From Flavobacteriaceae bacterium (GTDB lineage Bacteria > Bacteroidota > Bacteroidia > Flavobacteriales > Weeksellaceae), in assembly GCA_031289875.1 (NCBI GenBank), contig JAITOO010000026.1, forward strand, positions 1 through 19,116: a stretch of 19,116 bases of DNA. Reading direction: 5' to 3'. Each line of letters begins with the position of its first letter. Within the stretch, counting starts at the first letter, position 1. A program made the translations under genes and the position numbers. The notes under the pieces were generated by a model. That model did not search any database, was not told where the DNA came from, and worked only from the letters and a program-made list of their open reading frames with translations. Positions 1 to 6,616 of the stretch are shown here, in pieces.

Positions 1-157
1 CTTGATATTCTGCTTGTTTTTAAGCAGTTGTAAATCTGCTTTCCCTATAAAGGAAAACAGTGCAAAGGAAAACAGTGCAAATGAACGATTGCAAGACGAA
101 CTTTACTATGATTATGACTTTGATTACTACGATTATGACAATTTTGATAAAGGGTAA
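1..157 (+). CDS. Short lipoprotein, 5'-truncated at window edge
   Basis: The frame is open from base 2 to a TAA at 155-157 (51 codons visible), with the start outside the window or at its very edge. The visible N-terminus is a hydrophobic stretch ending LFLSSC, a good lipobox (L-S-S-C), so the protein is probably exported and lipidated, leaving a mature part of about 42 residues. The mature part has a duplicated five-residue unit (ENSAK, ENSAN) from a 15-bp tandem repeat, then a tail made almost only of Asp, Tyr, Phe and Asn. Such tiny acidic/aromatic lipoproteins are usually uncharacterised; I do not recognise a family. The signal peptide followed by a sharp change to acidic composition is the main support for coding. 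Confidence 0.6.
   Translation, partial: LIFCLFLSSCKSAFPIKENSAKENSANERLQDELYYDYDFDYYDYDNFDKG
49..78 (+). repeat. Two tandem 15-bp units inside the lipoprotein gene
   Basis: AAAGGAAAACAGTGC occurs twice without a gap (49-63 and 64-78). The unit length is a multiple of three, so the duplication keeps the lipoprotein frame and doubles a five-residue segment just after the lipidated cysteine region. Confidence 0.85.
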
Positions 158-401
158 TAACGCATGATTTAGACAAAGGTTCTAAGCCGGCATTGCAGCA
201 ACTTTGATAGGGGAATATTTATGCCGGTTTATCCGGCAAGCGGCAATATTTTCATGCCGATAATTCTGCATATTCTCATTGATTTACGCCTTTTTTAACG
301 CTGCGCTAAAAGTTATTGCCGTTATCTACAATCCATCAGCATCAGATCCTTTTTTTGATTCTTTCTTAAACCCTAAATTCGCATTTACTAATTGAAATTA
401 A
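158..401. other. Non-coding stretch between lipoprotein gene and MITE
   Basis: I see no credible gene here. The only clear structure is a small hairpin at 222-238 (TGCCGG, five-base loop, CCGGCA). It lacks a T-run, so it is a poor candidate for an intrinsic terminator. Confidence 0.5.
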
Positions 402-409
402 GAAAAAAT

Positions 410-436
410 GGCTAAAACTTATTTTGAGGTGCTATT
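410..436 (+). repeat. Left terminal inverted repeat of the MITE
   Basis: This pairs with the reverse complement of 658-684 over 27 bp with two mismatches (A/T at the 12th base, T/C at the 21st). Matching stops at the inner edge after GCTATT. Confidence 0.85.
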
Positions 437-510
437 TCGCCTGAAAGGCGTAATTTTCATAACCGCGGGTAAGCGACAGCGCAGCCTGCGGCAATGCACA
501 GCTCCGACAA

Positions 511-560
511 CTGCCTGCAAAGGCAGCACTTTTTCCGTACAAGTCTGCCTTTGCAGGCAG
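511..560. repeat. 16-bp perfect hairpin at the core of the MITE
   Basis: The left arm CTGCCTGCAAAGGCAG (511-526) and right arm CTGCCTTTGCAGGCAG (545-560) are perfect reverse complements around an 18-base loop. Each arm is itself partly self-complementary (CTGCCT/AGGCAG), so alternative folds are possible. This is the strongest of five hairpins in the element. Confidence 0.9.
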
Positions 561-657
561 AGGTTGTTGTGCTGTCTTTTCTCCGCAGGTCACGACCTAC
601 GGTTACGAAAATACTGCCCTTCGGGCAGTCCTCGACAAGCTATTTGTTTTGCATAAT

Positions 658-684
658 AATAGCGCCTCAAAAAAAGTTTTAGCC
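658..684 (-). repeat. Right terminal inverted repeat of the MITE
   Basis: Reading inward on the minus strand it starts GGCTAAAAC and mirrors 410-436. Just outside it lies the second GAAAAAAT copy at 685-692, about 80 bp ahead of the mqo start codon. Confidence 0.85.
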
Positions 685-772
685 GAAAAAATAAATAAAA
701 AAATTGCACAAGTCTCAAAAAAGAATGATATTTATCCGGACGAAATTAAATAAAAAAAATCCGTTAAATCTC

Positions 773-2251
773 ATGAAATCAGAGAAAAAAGAAATTGTAA
801 TGGTAGGTGCGGGAATTATGAGCGCTACTTTGAGCATGTTTTTAAAACAGTTGAACCCTGCCGTAAACATAAAATTGTATGAAATGCTGGATGTTGCAGC
901 AGACGAAAGTTCTTCCGCCATGAACAACGCAGGAACGGGGCATTCGGGCTTTTGCGAACTCAATTACACCAGCCTGAGACCCGACGGCACAATGGACATT
1001 TCCAAAGCCGTAGAGGTCGCTTCGCAGTTTGAACTTTCCAAAGAATTTTGGGCGTATTTAGTTAAAAATCATTATATTTCATCGCCTGATGCTTTTATTA
1101 ACTCTGTGCCTCATTACAGTTTTGTCGATGGCGAAACAGACGTGAATTTCTTGAAAAAACGTTATGAAGCCATGTATAATCACCCGCTGTTCAAAGAGAT
1201 GGAATATTCGGAAGACTTCGATCAAATCAAAAAATGGATTCCGCTGGTTATGGAAAATCGTCCGAGCGGACAAAAAGTGGCGGCAACCCGCATCGGAATT
1301 GGAACTGACGTAAATTTCGGAGCTTTGGCACAGGAGATTTTTGAAAATCTTGAAAAGAAAAAAGAAATCGAAATCAATCTGAATCACAAAGTTAAAAACC
1401 TCACCCGCACACAGGACGGCAAGTGGGATATAAAGGTCAAAAATCTGAAAACAGGCGAAAAATTCCATACTTTGGCAGATTTTGTTTTCATTGGTGCAGG
1501 CGGCGGAGCGATTTTACTTTTGGAAAAGTCGAACATTCAAGAAGTGCGTGGCTTCGGCGGGTTCCCTGTCGGAGGCGAGTGGCTGGTCTGCAACAACGAC
1601 GAGGTCGTCAAAAAACATCACGCCAAAGTTTATGGCAAAGCGCAAATCGGTGCGCCGCCAATGTCCGTACCGCATCTGGACACGCGCATCATCGACGGAA
1701 AACAGAAATTGCTGTTTGGACCGTTCGCCGTTTTTTCTACTAAATTCTTGAAACACGGCTCTTTTCTCGACCTGTTCAAGTCTCTGCGCTTTGAAAATAT
1801 CGGGGCGATGATTCTCGCAGGCTGGCGCAATATGGATTTGACCAAATATTTGGTAGAACAGGTGAAATTGACTAAGGCACAGAAAGTTGAGTCTCTACGA
1901 GACTATCTGCCGACGGCAAAAGTTGAGGACTGGAACGAGGAAGTTGCCGGTCAGCGCGTTCAGGTCATACAGAAAGACAAGGAAAAAGGCGGCGTGCTGA
2001 AATTCGGCACGGAAGTTATTTGTTCTGCCGACGGTTCGATTGCGGCTTTGCTTGGAGCTTCGCCCGGCGCTTCTACGGCTGCCGCCATTATGCTGAATTT
2101 GATAAAACAATGTTTTCCGGAAGAATACAATTCTCCTGAATGGCAGAAAAAACTTTCGGAAATGGCTCCGTCTTTCAACCGGACTCTTGACGATGAATAC
2201 TGTGTGCAAACCCGCCAACGGACGCATCAAATTTTGGGACTGCCGATGTAA
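773..2251 (+). CDS. mqo: Malate:quinone oxidoreductase
   Basis: Mqo is a membrane-associated FAD enzyme that oxidises malate to oxaloacetate and passes electrons to the quinone pool, serving both the TCA cycle and respiration. The N-terminus holds the family's FAD-binding signature VMVGAGIMSATL. The interior has the usual GAGGGAILLLEKS and GGFPVGGEWLVC segments, and the C-terminus the GASPGAST motif. From the ATG at 773 the protein is 492 residues, in the family range. An in-frame TTG at 704 would add 23 Lys/Asn-rich residues not expected ahead of the FAD fold, so I prefer 773. The gene stands alone on the plus strand. The MITE insertion lies directly upstream, and I see no consensus -7 box between the element and the gene, so its promoter is unclear. 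Confidence 0.95.
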   Translation: MKSEKKEIVMVGAGIMSATLSMFLKQLNPAVNIKLYEMLDVAADESSSAMNNAGTGHSGFCELNYTSLRPDGTMDISKAVEVASQFELSKEFWAYLVKNHYISSPDAFINSVPHYSFVDGETDVNFLKKRYEAMYNHPLFKEMEYSEDFDQIKKWIPLVMENRPSGQKVAATRIGIGTDVNFGALAQEIFENLEKKKEIEINLNHKVKNLTRTQDGKWDIKVKNLKTGEKFHTLADFVFIGAGGGAILLLEKSNIQEVRGFGGFPVGGEWLVCNNDEVVKKHHAKVYGKAQIGAPPMSVPHLDTRIIDGKQKLLFGPFAVFSTKFLKHGSFLDLFKSLRFENIGAMILAGWRNMDLTKYLVEQVKLTKAQKVESLRDYLPTAKVEDWNEEVAGQRVQVIQKDKEKGGVLKFGTEVICSADGSIAALLGASPGASTAAAIMLNLIKQCFPEEYNSPEWQKKLSEMAPSFNRTLDDEYCVQTRQRTHQILGLPM

Positions 2252-2288
2252 GAGAGATTTATAAGAAATTAAATAAAAGAAAACAGAA

Positions 2289-2426
2289 TTAGTTGTACCG
2301 CTTATCCCTTTCGGTCAAGTAAAAAAGTATTTTCTTGTCCTGATAAGGACTGATTTTCATAACCGCAAGCCGCTGACCTGTGGAAGATAAACGTTTTAAG
2401 TTCATAATTTTACTTTTTTTGCGCAT
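2289..2426 (-). CDS. Candidate 45-aa basic small protein
   Basis: An ATG-to-TAA frame of 45 codons starts MRKKSKIMNL and ends TERDKRYN. It is basic, with no membrane segment or cysteines, and has an alternative in-frame ATG at 2405. What lifts it above chance is a near-ideal Bacteroidota promoter on the same strand at 2464-2495, placing the start of transcription about 30 nt upstream. I do not recognise a family. The transcript could instead be a non-coding RNA. It lies in the 389-bp gap between mqo and ruvB, antisense to both. Confidence 0.45.
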   Translation of the reverse strand: MRKKSKIMNLKRLSSTGQRLAVMKISPYQDKKILFYLTERDKRYN

Positions 2427-2463
2427 TAAAAATTATGGAGTTATCGAATCAATATCTTTTTTT

Positions 2464-2495
2464 CAAATATAGTATGATGAAACGGCGGGTTCAAA
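2464..2495 (-). promoter_or_regulatory. Consensus Bacteroidota promoter reading toward the 45-aa ORF
   Basis: On the minus strand TTTG (2492-2495) is followed after 20 nt by TATATTTG (2464-2471), an exact TTTG-N20-TAnnTTTG match. No annotated gene other than the small ORF lies downstream on that strand before the 3' end of mqo. Confidence 0.65.
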
Positions 2496-2604
2496 CGGAA
2501 GTATGCTTAGGGTTACCGCAAGCGGCACGGCTGTTGTGATTTAGAAAAACAGCAACTTCAAAATTCTAAAAAATTGAGGGTTTTACATCTGTAAAATAAA
2601 AAAT

Positions 2605-2635
2605 TTTGTCAATAAACGCAGATTCCCTAATTTTA
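2605..2635 (+). promoter_or_regulatory. ruvB promoter, likely giving a leaderless mRNA
   Basis: TTTG (2605-2608), a 19-nt spacer and TAATTTTA (2628-2635, one mismatch to TAnnTTTG) stand immediately before the ruvB ATG at 2641. The usual start of transcription about 6-7 nt past the -7 box falls on or next to that ATG. Confidence 0.55.
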
Positions 2636-2640
2636 CATTC

Positions 2641-3666
2641 ATGTCTGATTTATTGAATCCTGATAAAAACAAATATTCCGAAGAAGACCTCATCGGCGAG
2701 GAACAGGTGCGCCCGCAAAATTTCAACGAATTTGCAGGTCAGCCGCAGATTATGTCCAATTTGGGAATCTTTGTGAAAGCTGCCAAATTGCGGAATGAAT
2801 CCTTAGACCACGTTCTGCTTCACGGTCCTCCCGGATTGGGGAAAACCACGCTGGCGCACATTATCGCCAATGAACTCGGCGTAGGAATCAAAATTACCTC
2901 AGGTCCCGTGTTGGACAAACCCGGCGACTTAGCAGGGCTTTTGACGGGGCTGGAAGAAAACGATGTGCTTTTCATCGATGAAATCCACCGTCTTTCGCCT
3001 ATAGTCGAAGAATATCTGTACTCTGCGATGGAAGACTACCGCATTGATATTATGATAGAAAGCGGTCCCAATGCGCGTTCCGTGCAAATCAACCTCAATC
3101 CGTTCACACTCGTCGGGGCGACCACCCGTTCGGGACTGCTGACCTCGCCTCTGCGCGCTCGTTTCGGAATTAATTTCCGTCTGGAATACTACACTGCGGA
3201 ACTTCTCACCCTCATTGTTGAGCGGAGTTCCCGAATCATGAACATGGAAATAGAACCGCAGGCAGCAATTGAAATCGCCTCTCGAAGTCGAGGAACTCCC
3301 CGCATTGCCAACGCTTTGCTCCGCAGAATCCGAGATTTTGCACAAATTAAAGGTTCAGGAAAAATCGACGTGAAAATTGCCGAAATCGGCTTGGACGCTC
3401 TGAAAGTCGATAAACACGGCTTGGACGAAATGGATAATAAAATTTTGCTTTCCATTATCGACAAATTCAAAGGAGGACCTGTCGGACTGACGACGATTGC
3501 GACGGCGGTCGGAGAAAATTCCGGCACGCTGGAAGAGGTTTATGAGCCGTTTCTGATTCAGGAAGGCTACCTGATGCGCACTCCGCGCGGGCGGGAAGCT
3601 ACCGAAAAGGCTTTTAAACATTTAGGAAGATTCAAAAATCCAAGCGGGCAGGCAGGATTGTTTTAA
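2641..3666 (+). CDS. ruvB: Holliday junction branch-migration helicase RuvB
   Basis: RuvB is the hexameric AAA+ motor that, with RuvA, drives branch migration of Holliday junctions before RuvC cuts them. The 341-residue length is standard. Visible motifs are Walker [10 protein letters not shown] (about 62-70), Walker B FIDEIHRL (111-118), sensor 1 GATTR (159-163), the arginine-finger segment PLRARFG (170-176), and the C-terminal winged helix with the conserved PRGREAT near residue 320. The ATG start follows the promoter so closely that no ribosome-binding site can exist. ruvA is not nearby; ruvC lies about 14 kb away on the same strand. The gene ends only 10 nt from the convergent permease gene, with no terminator hairpin visible between them. 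Confidence 0.97.
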   Translation: MSDLLNPDKNKYSEEDLIGEEQVRPQNFNEFAGQPQIMSNLGIFVKAAKLRNESLDHVLLHGPPGLGKTTLAHIIANELGVGIKITSGPVLDKPGDLAGLLTGLEENDVLFIDEIHRLSPIVEEYLYSAMEDYRIDIMIESGPNARSVQINLNPFTLVGATTRSGLLTSPLRARFGINFRLEYYTAELLTLIVERSSRIMNMEIEPQAAIEIASRSRGTPRIANALLRRIRDFAQIKGSGKIDVKIAEIGLDALKVDKHGLDEMDNKILLSIIDKFKGGPVGLTTIATAVGENSGTLEEVYEPFLIQEGYLMRTPRGREATEKAFKHLGRFKNPSGQAGLF

Positions 3667-3676
3667 AATCACAAAT

Positions 3677-5335
3677 TTATTTCCCAACTAATTTACTGTT
3701 TTTATAACTAAAACAAAAATAGATAGTTAAGCCAAGTACGAGCCAGATAATGAACATCGTCCAGTTTGACCAGCCCAATTCTGTCATCAAGTATAGATTG
3801 AACAAAATTCCCATCACAGGAATAAGGGAATATTTTAGTTTTAAGGAAGTTACAGAAATCCCCAGCCATACCAGCCAGAAGAAAACCAGCAAAGGTTTTT
3901 CGGCAATCACGGCTTTGCAGTCGGTCTGCGTGAGAAACAAAACAAAAGCAAGGATAAACAACAGAACTACAATATATTGTCCGTTAATATAAGGGATTTT
4001 AAACTTGGCATTTTTCGTCAATCCTTTGTAGTCTAAAAACAGTGTCCCCGCACAGACCAAAATAAACGCAAAAAACGTCCCGACGCTGGTCAAATCCACC
4101 ACAAACTGCATGTCCAAAAACATGGCGGGCAAGCCGACGAGCAAGCCTGTAATGATGGTCGAGAAAGCAGGCGTTTTGTATTTGGGATGAATTTCAGCAA
4201 ATTTTTTCCACAACAAACCGTCGCGGCTCATCGTCATCCAAATTCTTGGTTGCCCGATTTGATAAATCAAAAGCGCACTTGTAATCGCTATCACAGCGCT
4301 GATGGAGATGATTCCCGCCACAAAATTCATTCCGATTTTGCTAAAAACATAAGCGAGAGGGTCATCTACACGCAGTTCCTTGAAATTTACCATTCCTGTC
4401 AAAACCAGAGAAATCAAAATGTAAAGAGCCGTGCAGATTATCAAGCAGTAAATCATGGCTTTGGGCAGGTCTTTCTGCGGATTTTTGGATTCTTCCGCCA
4501 TAGTCGAGAGAGAATCGAAACCGATAAAAGCAAAGAAAACCGCCGCTACGCCGCTCAGCACGCCGCCTACGCCGTTCGGCATGAAAGGCGACCAATTTTC
4601 GGGCTTTATGAAAAATACACCCGCTATGATAACAAAGACAATCACGCCTAACTTTAAATAAACCAAAGCGTTACTCACATTTCTTGATTCCTTGATTCCA
4701 ATATAAGCCAAAATTGTGATGAAAAACGTAATCAATCCTGCGGGCAGGTCAAAAATGATTTTATATCCCAGAAATTCAGGAGCAGATTGATAGGTCTGCG
4801 CCGCCTTGACGATGTTGTCGGAGACAGGTTCGCCTGTTCCCGAAAACTGCTGAATCTGTTCCATTGCACGGTGCGCCGAGCCTGCGTCGATGGCGAGCCA
4901 GTCCGCCCAGTGAATGCCGAAGCCCGCCAGCATGGACGTGAAATATTCCGACCATGAAATGGCAACAACCATGTTGGACACAGCATATTCCAAAATCAAC
5001 GCCCAACCGATAATCCATGCAAATATCTCTCCGAGAGACACATAAGCGTAAGTGTAAGCGCTTCCGCTGACCGGAATCATCGAAGCGAACTGAGCATAGC
5101 ACAAAGCTGTAAAAACGCAGGCAACTGCCACAAAAACAAAGAGCAGGGCGACTGCAGGACCGCCATCGTAGGAAGCTCTGCCGATAGTGCTGAAAATTCC
5201 CGCTCCGATGATGGCAGCAATACCGAAAAAGGTTAAATCTTTGACGCTCAACACTTTATTGAGCGTGGAATGTTCGGCTTCTTCGGTCTGTATGTTGAGA
5301 ATATTTTTTTTTCTAAAAAGAGAATTAAAATTCAT
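3677..5335 (-). CDS. APC-superfamily amino acid permease (CAT/YfnA-like)
   Basis: This is an inner-membrane transporter of the amino acid-polyamine-organocation superfamily, 552 residues. It has the first-helix signature IIGAGIFSTIG (about 42-52), the GSAYTYAYVSLGE segment that follows helix 3, and the FFAFIGFDSLSTMAEESKNPQKDLPKAM block typical of the cationic amino acid transporter subgroup. Around 12-14 hydrophobic segments can be counted. A loop of about 60 residues between helices 3-4 and 5 (near 145-200) is longer than in basic APC proteins. Substrate cannot be read from sequence; cationic or broad-range amino acids are the family expectation. It is transcribed alone on the minus strand and converges on ruvB. 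Confidence 0.9.
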   Translation of the reverse strand: MNFNSLFRKKNILNIQTEEAEHSTLNKVLSVKDLTFFGIAAIIGAGIFSTIGRASYDGGPAVALLFVFVAVACVFTALCYAQFASMIPVSGSAYTYAYVSLGEIFAWIIGWALILEYAVSNMVVAISWSEYFTSMLAGFGIHWADWLAIDAGSAHRAMEQIQQFSGTGEPVSDNIVKAAQTYQSAPEFLGYKIIFDLPAGLITFFITILAYIGIKESRNVSNALVYLKLGVIVFVIIAGVFFIKPENWSPFMPNGVGGVLSGVAAVFFAFIGFDSLSTMAEESKNPQKDLPKAMIYCLIICTALYILISLVLTGMVNFKELRVDDPLAYVFSKIGMNFVAGIISISAVIAITSALLIYQIGQPRIWMTMSRDGLLWKKFAEIHPKYKTPAFSTIITGLLVGLPAMFLDMQFVVDLTSVGTFFAFILVCAGTLFLDYKGLTKNAKFKIPYINGQYIVVLLFILAFVLFLTQTDCKAVIAEKPLLVFFWLVWLGISVTSLKLKYSLIPVMGILFNLYLMTELGWSNWTMFIIWLVLGLTIYFCFSYKNSKLVGK

Positions 5336-5365
5336 TCGTTTTTGTTTTTAGATTGTAAAAACAAA

Positions 5366-5373
5366 CAAAAGTA
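5366..5373 (-). promoter_or_regulatory. -7 box of the permease gene
   Basis: On the minus strand TACTTTTG fits TAnnTTTG, 30 nt upstream of the permease ATG. No good -33 TTTG is found at the right spacing. Confidence 0.45.
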
Positions 5374-5575
5374 AATCTTTTTTAACAAAAAGAGTGGTTT
5401 TCTACGGATAAATCTTTTTCGGATTTCATGAAACAAGAGTAGTCAATTAAAGATAGATAAAATAAATTTTGAAACTACTTTTGTACGTTCGGTCATTCTG
5501 CTTGAATATGAGTATTTTTTACTGTAAAAATGGCTTTTAGTCCACAAATTAATACAATGAGAAAACACAAAAGGC

Positions 5576-5610
5576 TATAAATAAATATTTTACAAAAATA
5601 TTTATTTATA
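5576..5610. terminator. AT-only 16-bp hairpin downstream of the first Fic gene
   Basis: TATAAATAAATATTTT (5576-5591) and its exact reverse complement (5595-5610) surround a 3-base loop. It lies 19 nt past the Fic stop codon, where a transcript end would be expected. With no G-C pairs and no clean T-run, a terminator role is uncertain. The rest of the 293-bp gap to the permease holds no gene I can support. Confidence 0.4.
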
Positions 5611-5628
5611 CACAACGGGTTATGTAAA

Positions 5629-6447
5629 TCAAATAAAATACGTCCTTCTGAAATTGGATTTCTTTTTTTGGTTTGTATTCAAATCAAAAATTTCTTCGCC
5701 TGTTAAGGAAATTTCATTGATGCGTTCTATTTGTCGGGTCAAAAAATAATCTGCATAAAGGTTATAATCGTGCGTTTCGTAAAAAGAAATAATTGCTTTT
5801 CGGTATTTCTGAATGTCTTCCTCGTTGATGGAATAAACAGGCACTAAATTATTATTCATCAAAACAATGCTTTCCACGAAGCGCGAAGTTCGTTTATTGC
5901 CGTCTATAAAAGGTTGCATTTTCGCGATATTGCCATGCAGAAAAACAGCGAGTTCCAACGGATTGCTAAATTCATTTTGTTTGACGAAAATTTGATTCAT
6001 CAAAGATTGGATTTCATGTTTGTCTGATGGCGGAAGGTAATGCGTACCGCTGATGCGCACCTGCCTGTTGCGATAAAATCCGCTATCTTCTGTGGAAACC
6101 AATTCCTGCGTAATCAATTTATGAATCCTGAAAATCGTTTTTTCCTCTATAGTCTCAATATTTCCGTTTTTAATGTATTCCAATTCGGAAATAAATGCGT
6201 TATACAAATTTTTCAACATTTTAGCATCTTCGTATCTTTTAATCGAAGTGATGTCGTCTTTGAGCAAAGATTCCGTTTCGACGAAAGAATAGGTATTGCC
6301 CTCTATTTTCCCCGAATAATAGCACCAAACCACTGCCAAATCCTTTGTTTCTTTGGAATTTAATGCAAATAGTTCAGAATATTTATTTTCCAAAATAAAT
6401 TCTGCTTTCTTCTGCTGTTCGGTATTGAAAATTTTATAGTTTGACAT
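5629..6447 (-). CDS. Fic-domain protein with His-to-Gln change in the core motif
   Basis: Fic proteins transfer AMP (or other phosphate-containing groups) to target hydroxyls. This one has 272 residues. The N-terminal inhibitory helix motif (S/T)xxxE(G/N) is present as SGKIEGN (45-51), marking a class II, self-inhibited layout. The core motif, normally HPFx(D/E)GNxRxxR, reads QPFIDGNKRTSR (178-189): the catalytic histidine is glutamine, coded CAA at 5914-5916, one base from a His codon. Loss of this base normally abolishes AMP transfer, so the protein may be inactive or do other chemistry. It follows a truncated small ORF (6464-6553) by 16 nt and is the last gene of the minus-strand Fic block. 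There is no C-terminal DNA-binding domain, unlike its neighbour. Confidence 0.88.
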   Translation of the reverse strand: MSNYKIFNTEQQKKAEFILENKYSELFALNSKETKDLAVVWCYYSGKIEGNTYSFVETESLLKDDITSIKRYEDAKMLKNLYNAFISELEYIKNGNIETIEEKTIFRIHKLITQELVSTEDSGFYRNRQVRISGTHYLPPSDKHEIQSLMNQIFVKQNEFSNPLELAVFLHGNIAKMQPFIDGNKRTSRFVESIVLMNNNLVPVYSINEEDIQKYRKAIISFYETHDYNLYADYFLTRQIERINEISLTGEEIFDLNTNQKKKSNFRRTYFI

Positions 6448-6463
6448 TCTCTTTTACATTTTT

Positions 6464-6553
6464 TTAGGCATGAGATTTTCGCATGACCTCTGATAATTTC
6501 TTCATCTCTATTTCGCCATTTTCGTTAATGATATTCAATTGTTGCTCTACCAT
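6464..6553 (-). pseudogene. Truncated copy 1 of a Fic-associated small gene (29 aa)
   Basis: The ATG at 6553 opens a 29-codon frame (MVEQQLNIINENGEIEMKKL to SEVMRKSHA) ending at a TAA. The stretch from NIINENGEI to SEVMRKSHA recurs in front of the second Fic gene, where the protein continues about 40 residues after SHA. Here similarity ends exactly at that codon, so this copy has an intact start but has lost its C-terminal part. It has its own -7 box (6572-6579) and ends 16 nt before the Fic start. A regulatory or antitoxin-like role is possible from position only. It might still be translated as a short peptide. Confidence 0.5.
6466..6535. repeat. Direct repeat, copy 1 (matches 7846-7929)
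   Basis: Two blocks are identical between copies: 38 nt (6466-6503 = 7846-7883) and 29 nt (6507-6535 = 7901-7929). They are separated by 3 nt here and 17 nt in the other copy. Each copy lies just upstream of a Fic gene. Confidence 0.92.
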
Positions 6554-6571
6554 TAGTAGATTTTTTCGTTA

Positions 6572-6603
6572 CAAATTTAGTAAAAAAATTTGCTAATTTA
6601 GCA
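6572..6603 (-). promoter_or_regulatory. Promoter and palindromic site ahead of Fic block copy 1
   Basis: On the minus strand TAAATTTG (6572-6579) fits TAnnTTTG. A 13-nt perfect palindrome, TGCTAA-T-TTAGCA (6591-6603 on the plus strand), covers the area where the -33 element should be, so it may be an operator. The same -7 box followed by GTAA recurs ahead of copy 2 at 7947-7954. Confidence 0.45.
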
Positions 6604-6616
6604 CTTGTCTCGTTGT

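Larger units (their letters stand above)
402..692. mobile_element. MITE-like non-autonomous element (410-684) with 8-bp target duplication
   Basis: The element spans 410-684 (275 bp) and carries no transposase. Its ends are 27-bp inverted repeats matching at 25 positions, both beginning GGCTAAAAC at the outer edge. It is flanked on both sides by the identical octamer GAAAAAAT (402-409 and 685-692), as expected of an 8-bp target-site duplication. The interior is richer in G+C than its surroundings and is packed with hairpins: 438-450, 480-490, 511-560, 583-602 and 613-629. Ends starting with GG plus 8-bp duplications are typical of IS1595-family elements (IS256 relatives also give 8-9 bp), so a transposase of that kind could have moved it; that is inference. 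The ORFs readable inside (408-656, 494-682) resemble no protein and follow the repeats. Confidence 0.85.

Noticed and set aside
222..238. Hairpin TGCCGG/CCGGCA as a terminator for the lipoprotein gene
   Set aside because: There is no T-run after it and it lies 65 nt past the stop, so the evidence is too weak.
408..682. Two overlapping ORFs of 82 and 62 codons on the plus strand
   Set aside because: They lie inside the MITE, begin in its terminal repeat or hairpins, and show no protein-like composition.
704..772. N-terminal extension of mqo from a TTG
   Set aside because: It adds Lys/Asn-rich residues before the FAD fold that the family lacks, and starts 12 nt from the transposon duplication. 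The ATG at 773 fits better.
4187..4651. 154-codon plus-strand ORF opposite the permease
   Set aside because: It is a shadow of the permease gene, whose membrane helices and motifs are continuous in the other frame.
5476..5483. Plus-strand TACTTTTG box in the gap before the Fic block
   Set aside because: It fits TAnnTTTG but has no -33 element at proper spacing, and nothing credible downstream on that strand.
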